A stretch of 13,006 nt of DNA, taken from NCBI GenBank assembly GCA_027053375.1, contig JALUJC010000100.1, forward strand, positions 1 to 13,006. The letters run 5' to 3'. Under the pieces are notes generated by a model. It ran no database searches and was not told where the DNA came from. It worked only from the letters and a program-made list of their open reading frames with translations. A program made the translations under genes and the position numbers. Source of the DNA: Caldifarciminota bacterium (GTDB lineage Bacteria > Hydrothermota > Hydrothermia > S141-80). Below are positions 6,899 through 13,006 of this stretch, one piece after another. Within the stretch, counting starts at the first letter, position 1; the number at the start of each line of letters is the position of its first letter.

Positions 6899-8537
6899 GT
6901 CCAGCAAACGGGCACGAAAGACGCAGAAACGTGCCCAGCTGGATCAGTTGTTCAATCAGTTGAAAGAAAAGGCGGCTCGGCAGAAAGGGGTGCTGAAGGA
7001 GTCCGAGATTCGCCAGCTTGTGCCGGATGCTTTGAAGGATGAGGAAAGCCTGAGTGAGCTGATTGCTCGCCTGGATGCAGAAGGTGTGGAAGTGATGATG
7101 GACGAGGATCCCTCACAGAGCAATGGCTCCCGTGAGCGGGTTCAGATCCAGCTTTTCGCGGATGACGAGGATTTCCAGACCACCGATGATCCGGCCAAAA
7201 CCTACCTCAAACAGATCGCCAATCTGAGCCTTCTGACCAAGGAGGAAGAGGTTCAGCTGGCCAAACAGCTGGATGATGCACGCAAGGCACTGACCCGCCT
7301 GATTATGAAGACCCGCTATGGTCTTCAGCGTTTGCTGGAGCTGATCCAGGAAGTGGAGGAAGGCAAGCGGTTGATTGAGGAACTTGCCATTGTGGATTCG
7401 CAGTTCTGGACATCCAGGCAGAAAAACCGTGCCGAAAAACAGCGTATTTTCCAGCATTTTGCCTACCTGAAAGATCGAATCCCCAGGTTGTGGCCCCTTT
7501 TCGAGGATCCGGGTGCACTGGATCGGAAGGAGCGCCGGCGTTTACGGGATCTTCACCGGTCCATCCTGAACAAGATTGAACAGGGACTTGGATTGCAGTT
7601 CCATACGGTGCACGACATCATTGAGGAGTTCCTGGAGAAAGCACGGGAAGTCCGGGAACTGCGAAAGGAGCTGGAGGCGCTTCCCGAAGATGATCCGCGA
7701 AGGACGGACCTGGAACAGCGTATTCACAACATCGAGCGGGAGCTGGGTGTGGGAGGCGACGACCTGGACAAAATTGTCCGGGAGATGAACCATCACCTTT
7801 TCCTTCTGAACGATGCGCGGGACCGCATGGTGAAGGGCAACGTCCGTCTGGTGATCGGCATTGCCAAGCGGTTTATGAACCGGGGACTGGAGTTTATTGA
7901 CCTGGTGCAGGAGGGCAACGCCGGCCTGATCAAAGCGGTGGAAAAGTTTGATTACCGGAAAGGATACAAGTTTTCCACCTACGCCACCTGGTGGATTCGC
8001 CAGTCCATCACACGGGCCATCGCGGACCAGTCCAGGACCATCCGTGTGCCCATTCACATGATTGAAATGATCACAAAGATCTCCAAAGCAACCCGTGAAC
8101 TGATCCAGGAACTGGGCAGGGAACCCACCGCTGAGGAAATCGCCCGAAAGCTGGGCATGCCCGTGGACAAGGTGCGGCAGGCGCTGGATGCTGCCCGGGA
8201 ACCCATTTCGCTGGATCGGCCGGTGGGAAGGGACAAAGAAAACTACATTGCTGAATTTGTGGTGGATGACCTTGCCCAGCGTCCCGAGGAGATTGCCCGT
8301 CGGGCCATTTTGCGGGAGCGTCTGGAGGAGGTTCTCGCTTCTTTGCCCAAGCGGGAGCGACAGATCCTGGAGATGCGGTTTGGATTGACCACCGACCGGC
8401 CCATGACCTTGGAGGATGTGGGGGCGCGGTTCAGCGTGACACGGGAACGGATCCGTCAGATTGAGACCAAAGCGCTTCGGAAGCTGCAGTCTCCGTTCCG
8501 GGCGCGGAAACTCAAGATTTTCCTGGGTGAATCATAG
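6867..8537 (+). CDS. rpoD: Primary RNA polymerase sigma factor RpoD (sigma70)
   Basis: This is the housekeeping sigma factor that directs RNA polymerase to -10/-35 promoters. The 556-residue product starts with a basic Ser/Thr/Lys leader (about 1-22), then region 1.1 (about 24-78) with an acidic end. Region 1.2 follows (DPAKTYLKQIANLSLLTKEE, from about 107), then a long non-conserved insert of about 170 residues. Region 2 (about 317-398) has GNVRLVIGIAKRF, FIDLVQEGNAGLIKAVEKFD, KFSTYATWWIRQSITRAIA and RTIRVPIHM. Region 3 and region 4 (about 471-556) follow, with the -35-binding helix-turn-helix TLEDVGARFSVTRERIRQIE. All DNA- and core-binding motifs are intact. ATG 6867 has GAGGAGG at 6851-6857 with good spacing and lies 32 bases inside the end of dnaG. 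pilB follows after 8 bases. The full set of regions, including 1.1, marks it as the primary rather than an alternative sigma factor. Confidence 0.97.
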   Translation: MASTTAKTSRKSSKRARKTQKRAQLDQLFNQLKEKAARQKGVLKESEIRQLVPDALKDEESLSELIARLDAEGVEVMMDEDPSQSNGSRERVQIQLFADDEDFQTTDDPAKTYLKQIANLSLLTKEEEVQLAKQLDDARKALTRLIMKTRYGLQRLLELIQEVEEGKRLIEELAIVDSQFWTSRQKNRAEKQRIFQHFAYLKDRIPRLWPLFEDPGALDRKERRRLRDLHRSILNKIEQGLGLQFHTVHDIIEEFLEKAREVRELRKELEALPEDDPRRTDLEQRIHNIERELGVGGDDLDKIVREMNHHLFLLNDARDRMVKGNVRLVIGIAKRFMNRGLEFIDLVQEGNAGLIKAVEKFDYRKGYKFSTYATWWIRQSITRAIADQSRTIRVPIHMIEMITKISKATRELIQELGREPTAEEIARKLGMPVDKVRQALDAAREPISLDRPVGRDKENYIAEFVVDDLAQRPEEIARRAILRERLEEVLASLPKRERQILEMRFGLTTDRPMTLEDVGARFSVTRERIRQIETKALRKLQSPFRARKLKIFLGES

Positions 8538-8545
8538 GAGGCCGT

Positions 8546-10270
8546 ATGCTTTCTCAACAGCAGAATGCACGTCTTCTGAACCTTCTTCTCCGGAACAAAA
8601 AGATCTCCCGGGAGGAGGCGGAGGTGATCCTCCGCGAGGCCAAAATGGCCAAAAAGCCCATCCGGGAGCTGGTGGTCCAGCGCGGGGTGATGTCGGAGGA
8701 AGAACTGGCACGCTTTCTGGCGCGAACCTACAACATGGAGTATCTGGATCTCCCCAAATACGAGATCAACGAAGACCTGGTTCGCAAAATCCCGGAGTCT
8801 TTTCTCAGGAAAAATCTGGTGATCCCGCTTCGCAGGAAAGGGCGCCGTCTGATGGTGGCGCTGGCCGACCCCACACAATCGCAGGTGATTGAGGACCTGC
8901 AGTTCCTGACCGGCTCGGACATCCAGCCCTATGTGGCCAAGGCCTCGGATATCCAGGCCACCCTGGACAAGGTGCTGGGCGCTCCTTCTCAGGACTTCCT
9001 CAAGGAAGCCATGGAGGCGATTGAGGAAGAAGGTGTGGAGGGGGAGGTGGAAGTGGGCGAGGTGGAGGAGGAAGAAGCGGGGGCTGTGGATCTGACGGCG
9101 GCAGCGGCCGCACCCGTGGTGAAGCTGGTCAACGGTCTTCTGGCACAGGCCATCCAGATGGGGGCATCGGATATTCACGTAGAGCCCTATGAAAAGGATT
9201 TCCGGGTGCGTTTCCGGATGGACGGTGTGCTGCATGAGGTGATGCATCCTCCCTACAAATACAAAAATGCTGTGATTTCACGAATCAAGATCATTTCAAA
9301 ACTGGATATTGCAGAACGCCGGCGACCCCAGGATGGACGGATCCGTCTTCGCTATGGAAACCGTGAGGTGGATATCCGTGTGTCCACCGTGCCCACCGTG
9401 TATGGTGAGAAGGTTGTGATGCGTATTCTGGATAAGTCCGCCCTGAGCGTAAATCTGGAAAACCTGGGTTTTGAGGAAGAGGCACTCAAACTTTTCATGG
9501 ACGCCATTCACAAACCCTATGGCATGATCCTGGTAACCGGTCCCACGGGTTCCGGGAAATCCACCACCCTGTATTCCGCCATGCAGATCCTCAACAAACC
9601 GGAAGTAAACATCATGACGGCGGAGGATCCTGTGGAGTACAACTTCCACGGGCTGAATCAGGTTCAGATCCGTGAGGAGATCGGGCTTACCTTTGCCAGT
9701 GCCCTGCGTGCTTTCCTGCGTCAGGACCCGGACATCATCCTGGTGGGAGAGATCCGTGATAAGGAAACGGCGGACATCGCTGTGAAAGCAGCCCTGACCG
9801 GTCACCTGGTCCTTTCCACCCTGCACACCAACGATGCGCCGTCCACCGTGGTCCGAATGGTGGATATGGGTGTGGAACCCTTCCTGGTGTCCGCATCTGT
9901 GATTCTGGTGGTGGCCCAGCGACTCATGCGAAAAATTTGCCCCAACTGCAAGGCACCGGTGGAGTATCATCCGGAGGATCTTCGTGAGCTGGGGCTCAAT
10001 CCTGAGGAACTCACCGGGGTGACCTTTTACAAGGGCGAGGGGTGTGAGAAGTGTAAGAACACAGGCTACAAGGGACGAACGGGTATTTACGAGGTGATGG
10101 CCATGACCCCGGAAATCCGGGAAGCCATCAACGAGGGTGCCACCACGCAGGAGATCCGAGAGATTGCGCTGGAACAGGGGATGATTACGTTGCGCGATGC
10201 TGCCCTGAGGAAATTTATCAACGGTATCTCCACCCGGGAAGAGGTCTTACGGGTGACCATGGAGGAATAA
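8546..10270 (+). CDS. pilB: Type IV pilus assembly ATPase PilB
   Basis: PilB is the cytoplasmic hexameric ATPase that powers pilus extension through the platform protein PilC. The 574-residue product has an N-terminal MshEN/T2SE_N domain (about 1-150) and an acidic linker rich in Glu and Val (about 153-180) followed by an Ala run. The N2 domain (GASDIHVEPYEKDFRVRFR) comes next, then the core ATPase with Walker A GPTGSGKS (332-339), AEDPVEY, Walker B DPDIILVGEIRD (394-405) and the His box GHLVLSTLHTNDA. Two CxxC pairs (C465/C468 and C500/C503) form the zinc site seen in PilB and GspE but absent from PilT. The start has AGGAG at 8538-8540 region next to the rpoD stop. The T2SS ATPase GspE is the main alternative, but pilT and pilC immediately downstream settle it as a pilus gene. 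Confidence 0.95.
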   Translation: MLSQQQNARLLNLLLRNKKISREEAEVILREAKMAKKPIRELVVQRGVMSEEELARFLARTYNMEYLDLPKYEINEDLVRKIPESFLRKNLVIPLRRKGRRLMVALADPTQSQVIEDLQFLTGSDIQPYVAKASDIQATLDKVLGAPSQDFLKEAMEAIEEEGVEGEVEVGEVEEEEAGAVDLTAAAAAPVVKLVNGLLAQAIQMGASDIHVEPYEKDFRVRFRMDGVLHEVMHPPYKYKNAVISRIKIISKLDIAERRRPQDGRIRLRYGNREVDIRVSTVPTVYGEKVVMRILDKSALSVNLENLGFEEEALKLFMDAIHKPYGMILVTGPTGSGKSTTLYSAMQILNKPEVNIMTAEDPVEYNFHGLNQVQIREEIGLTFASALRAFLRQDPDIILVGEIRDKETADIAVKAALTGHLVLSTLHTNDAPSTVVRMVDMGVEPFLVSASVILVVAQRLMRKICPNCKAPVEYHPEDLRELGLNPEELTGVTFYKGEGCEKCKNTGYKGRTGIYEVMAMTPEIREAINEGATTQEIREIALEQGMITLRDAALRKFINGISTREEVLRVTMEE

Positions 10271-10273
10271 ACG

Positions 10274-11356
10274 ATGATGCCACCCTATACGATGCGTACC
10301 CTGCTGGAGGAGATGGTGACCCGCGGGGCGTCCGACCTGCACATTTCCGTGGGTTCTCCCCCCATTCTCCGTGTGGATGGACATCTGGTGGCGTATGGAC
10401 AGCAGGTGATTACCCCGGATATTGCCCGGACCCTGATCTTCAGCCTTCTGGATGACCATCAGCGGAAGCGGCTGGAAGATGAGAAGGAACTGGATTTTGC
10501 CGTGTCCATTGAAGGGCTTGCCCGGTTTCGTGCCAACGCCTTTTATCAGCGGGGATCGGTGGCACTGGCCATGCGTCAGATTCCCTTCAAGATCAAATCG
10601 CCGGAAGAGCTGGGGTTGCCCAAGGTGGTCTATGAGATCGCCAAGAAGACCATGGGGCTCGTGCTGGTGACCGGTCCCACCGGATCCGGGAAGTCCACCA
10701 CCCTGGCCTCTATCATCGACGTGATCAACTCCACGGAAAGCCGTCATATCATCACCATTGAAGATCCCATTGAGTATCTCCACCGAAACAAAAAGTCCGT
10801 GATCGCCCAGCGGGAGATCGGACAGGACACCAAAAGCTTTGCCACAGCCCTGAAATATGTGCTGCGTCAGGATCCGGATGTGATCCTGGTGGGGGAGATG
10901 CGGGATCTGGAGACCATCCATGCTGCGCTTACCGCGGCGGAAACGGGGCACCTGGTGTTTGCAACCCTGCACACGCCCACTGCACCGGAAGCGGTCAACC
11001 GTATCATCGACGTGTTCCCACCCTACCAGCAGACCCAGATCCGGGTTCAGCTGGCCCAGGTGCTGGAGGCGGTGATCACCCAGCGCCTGTTGCCCAGTGC
11101 ACTGGGCAAAGGTCGGGTGCTGGCCACGGAGGTGCTCATTGCGACCCCGGCCGTCCGAAACGTGATCCGAGAGGCGAGAACCCACGAACTTCCCGGGATC
11201 ATGCAGACCAGCCAGCGCTTTGGGATGTACACCCTGAACCAGGATATGTACCGTCTCTTCCAGGAAGGTCGAATCAAATGGGAGACGGCCCTGCAATTCA
11301 GCCCGAACCCGGAGGACCTGGCGCGGATGTCCGGTGCCAGGGCGCGGGTTCGCTAA
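10274..11356 (+). CDS. pilT: Type IV pilus retraction ATPase PilT
   Basis: PilT disassembles the pilus from its base, giving twitching motility and DNA uptake. The 360-residue product fits the family. It has the N-terminal PAS-like domain (MVTRGASDLHISVGSPPILR), then the ATPase domain with Walker A GPTGSGKST from residue 134, ITIEDPIEYLH, Walker B DPDVILVGEMRD from about residue 200, and the His box ETGHLVFATLHT. The retraction signature appears as AVRNVIRE (293-300), matching the family AIRNLIRE. There is no tetracysteine motif, which separates it from PilB. The His-box end reads HTPTA where PilT usually has HTNSA. The start is preceded by GGAGGAA overlapping the pilB end; three bases separate the genes. 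A second ATG one codon later is also possible. Divergent PilU is less likely given the intact retraction motif and the position between pilB and pilC. Confidence 0.95.
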   Translation: MMPPYTMRTLLEEMVTRGASDLHISVGSPPILRVDGHLVAYGQQVITPDIARTLIFSLLDDHQRKRLEDEKELDFAVSIEGLARFRANAFYQRGSVALAMRQIPFKIKSPEELGLPKVVYEIAKKTMGLVLVTGPTGSGKSTTLASIIDVINSTESRHIITIEDPIEYLHRNKKSVIAQREIGQDTKSFATALKYVLRQDPDVILVGEMRDLETIHAALTAAETGHLVFATLHTPTAPEAVNRIIDVFPPYQQTQIRVQLAQVLEAVITQRLLPSALGKGRVLATEVLIATPAVRNVIREARTHELPGIMQTSQRFGMYTLNQDMYRLFQEGRIKWETALQFSPNPEDLARMSGARARVR

Positions 11357-11371
11357 ACAGGGGGAACAGCG

Positions 11372-12589
11372 ATGCCAACCTTTGTCTGGACCGGTAGGGA
11401 TCCCCAGGGCCGGGTGATCCAGGGGACCCTGAAAGCCCGCAACGAGGATGTTGTCCGCGCCATGGTGGAGCGGGACGGCACCCGTGTGATCTCGGTGGAA
11501 AAGAAAAAGTCCCCCCTGGAGATGGAGCTCAACCTGAGTTTTCTGGAGCGGGTGTCCGACCGGGACATCGCCATCTTTGCCCGACAGCTGGCTGCCATGA
11601 TCAACGCCGGGGTGCCCATTGTGCAGGCGCTGGCCATCTATGCGGAGCAGGCACCCAAAAAGAAGCTGCGGGACGTGATTGAGGAGATTCGAAAGAAGGT
11701 GGAATCCGGGGAACAGCTGTATGCGGCCATGGAGCCCCATAAGAATCTGTTTGGTCCCCTGTTTGTGAGTATGGTCCGTGTGGGGGAGGCCGGCGGAATC
11801 CTGGGGGATACGCTCAACTCTCTGGCGGAATATCTGGAAAAGATGGACAACCTGAAGGCCAAAATCAAGTCAGCCATGACCTATCCCACTGTGGTGATGG
11901 TGGTGGCCATTGTGGTGGTGATCGGGTTGATGACCTTTGTTGTGCCCAAATTTGTGTCCATGTTCCAGGAATCCAACGTCCAGCTTCCCATGATCACGCG
12001 GATGGTAATGGCAGTCAGCGCTTTCATGACCAGCAAAGGCATGGTCTTCCTGTCCGCGGGTGTGATTGGTGGGTTGATTGCCCTGCAGCGGTTCATCCGC
12101 ACAGAGCGGGGACGCTTGATCTGGGATCGTCTTCTTTTCCGGGCACCTATTCTTGGAGACGTGATTCAGAAGGGATCCATTGCACGTTTCTCCCGAACGC
12201 TCGGGATGTTGCTTCGTGGGGGGGTTCCCATCCTCCAGGCGCTGGAGATTACGGCGTCCAGTTCGGGAAACAAGGTGGTGGAACGGGCCGTTATGCGGGC
12301 ACGCTCTGAAATTGGAGAGGGGCGAAGCATTGCGGGTCCCCTTCGTGCAAGCGGTGTGTTCCCACCCATGGTGCTCCACATGGTTTCCATTGGTGAGGAG
12401 ACCGGTCAGCTTTCTGAGATGCTGGCCAAGGTTTCCCAGTTCTATGATGAGGAAGTGGACCGGGCCGTGGAACGACTCACCTCCATGATGGAGCCGCTCA
12501 TGATCGTGTTTATCGGCGGAATCGTGATGGTGATCCTTCTCTCCATCTATCTGCCGATCTTCAAGATGGCCCAGGTTGTGAGCGGCTGA
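11372..12589 (+). CDS. pilC: Type IV pilus inner-membrane platform protein PilC
   Basis: PilC is the polytopic inner-membrane protein that couples the PilB and PilT motors to pilin addition and removal. The 405-residue product begins with the family form TFVWTGRDPQGRVIQGTL and contains two T2SSF domains (about 70-193 and 270-395), each with the GxxxxxAL-type motif (GVPIVQALAIYAEQ and GVPILQALEITASS) and the VGEAGG/IGEETGQL segments. Three hydrophobic segments are visible: about 171-195 (VVMVVAIVVVIGLMTFVV), 222-241 (VFLSAGVIGGLIAL), and a C-terminal one at about 375-400 (MIVFIGGIVMVILLSIYL). The start lies 15 bases after pilT with GGGGAA upstream. GspF of type II secretion is the homologue; the pil context decides. 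Nothing in the sequence looks damaged. Confidence 0.95.
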   Translation: MPTFVWTGRDPQGRVIQGTLKARNEDVVRAMVERDGTRVISVEKKKSPLEMELNLSFLERVSDRDIAIFARQLAAMINAGVPIVQALAIYAEQAPKKKLRDVIEEIRKKVESGEQLYAAMEPHKNLFGPLFVSMVRVGEAGGILGDTLNSLAEYLEKMDNLKAKIKSAMTYPTVVMVVAIVVVIGLMTFVVPKFVSMFQESNVQLPMITRMVMAVSAFMTSKGMVFLSAGVIGGLIALQRFIRTERGRLIWDRLLFRAPILGDVIQKGSIARFSRTLGMLLRGGVPILQALEITASSSGNKVVERAVMRARSEIGEGRSIAGPLRASGVFPPMVLHMVSIGEETGQLSEMLAKVSQFYDEEVDRAVERLTSMMEPLMIVFIGGIVMVILLSIYLPIFKMAQVVSG

Positions 12590-12604
12590 ACCGGGGACGG
12601 GTCC

Positions 12605-13006
12605 TTGTCCCGACGGTACACCTTTTCCGCCCTCCTCCGAATGGGGGTTTACGGGGTGCTGCTGGTGCTGGTGTTTCTGGCGTCCCGCCCCCTGTTCCCC
12701 ATTGCGCTTGGTCTTTCGGCAGTTCCTCTGCTGATTTCTATCCTGGTTCTGGTGATGCCCCTTTCGCTGGAGGAGCAGATTTCTGGGTCTATGGGGAGGG
12801 TGGTCTTTGACACGCTCCAAATCGGCCTGGATCTCCTTTTTCTCACCTTTCTGATTGTTCGTACGGATGGACTTCTCTCACCCTTTCTACCACTGCTGAT
12901 TTTTCCCATTCTGGAGAGTGCACTTCTCTATGAGTACAGGGGAGGTCTGGCCGCCTTCGTGGCTGCCACCATGTTCCTCTCCTTCCAGATTGTCCACCTG
13001 AACATG
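12605..13006 (+). CDS. Membrane protein resembling the N-terminus of PilS sensor kinases (partial)
   Basis: The open frame runs to the window end, giving 134 residues. It is strongly hydrophobic, with about four membrane segments: VYGVLLVLVFLA, LSAVPLLISILVLV, IGLDLLFLTFLIV and the stretch ending FVAATMFLSF. The pattern of FDTLQIGLDLLFLTFLIV, then TDGLLSPFLPLLIFPIL, then YRGGLAAFVAA resembles the multi-spanning N-terminus of PilS-type histidine kinases, which control pilin transcription with the sigma54 activator PilR. The kinase part lies beyond the window, so function is inferred. I chose TTG 12605 because GGGGACGG sits just upstream and the frame is blocked by the pilC stop at 12587-12589; ATG 12641 lacks a ribosome binding site and would cut into the first hydrophobic region. 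Confidence 0.65.
   Translation, partial: MSRRYTFSALLRMGVYGVLLVLVFLASRPLFPIALGLSAVPLLISILVLVMPLSLEEQISGSMGRVVFDTLQIGLDLLFLTFLIVRTDGLLSPFLPLLIFPILESALLYEYRGGLAAFVAATMFLSFQIVHLNM

Noticed and set aside
9537..10704. Near-identical DNA stretches at the Walker A sites of pilB (about 9535-9570) and pilT (about 10668-10704) as a repeat
   Set aside because: They reflect the shared ancestry and conserved P-loop of the two ATPases, not a recent duplication or mobile repeat.
8546..12589. Type II secretion genes (gspE, gspF) instead of pilus genes
   Set aside because: A PilT with its retraction motif lies between the two genes, which is diagnostic of type IV pili.
10247..12820. Long minus-strand open frames opposite pilT and pilC, including a His-rich one
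   Set aside because: The His and Asn runs are the complement of hydrophobic Val/Met codons in PilC membrane segments; these are shadows.

Overview
This window holds eleven protein-coding genes, all on the + strand and packed almost without gaps. By eye it is moderately G+C-rich. No RNA gene, mobile element, CRISPR array or long intergenic stretch is visible. The organism is a bacterium that carries ribosomal protein S21 and a type IV pilus. Its primary sigma factor has a long insert of about 170 residues between regions 1.2 and 2, which is commoner in Gram-negative (diderm) lineages than in Bacillota. I cannot name the phylum from sequence alone.

Layout. (1) 1-2318: chaperones, the 3' part of dnaK (its start lies outside the window) and dnaJ, separated by a short gap with a strong GC hairpin. 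(2) 2318-3260: translation genes, rsmE (16S rRNA m3U methyltransferase) and rpsU (S21), each overlapping the gene before it. (3) 3263-8537: a MutS2-type ATPase without its Smr nuclease domain, then dnaG primase, then rpoD. With rpsU this is the classical rpsU-dnaG-rpoD macromolecular synthesis operon with mutS2 inserted in it. (4) 8546-13006: pilB, pilT and pilC, the motor ATPases and platform protein of a type IV pilus, followed by the start of a membrane protein resembling the N-terminus of PilS sensor kinases, cut by the window end.

The genes are joined by stop/start overlaps (dnaJ/rsmE, rsmE/rpsU, mutS2/dnaG, dnaG/rpoD) or by gaps of 2-15 bases with a ribosome binding site. This suggests co-transcription and translational coupling from dnaK, or at least from dnaJ, through the pil genes. 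Such an arrangement would tie protein folding, ribosome maturation, replication priming, housekeeping transcription and pilus motility to one transcript, with possible internal control at the dnaK-dnaJ hairpin and at a sigma70-like promoter inside dnaG.

The main anomalies are a single-base frameshift in dnaG at a C5 run (6028-6032) inside the catalytic TOPRIM domain; a MutS2 that ends right after its KOW-like domain and has altered ATPase motifs; and rpoD lying only 8 bases upstream of pilB. I do not see a clearly undescribed multi-gene system. What is unusual is the fusion of known operons and the form of MutS2.
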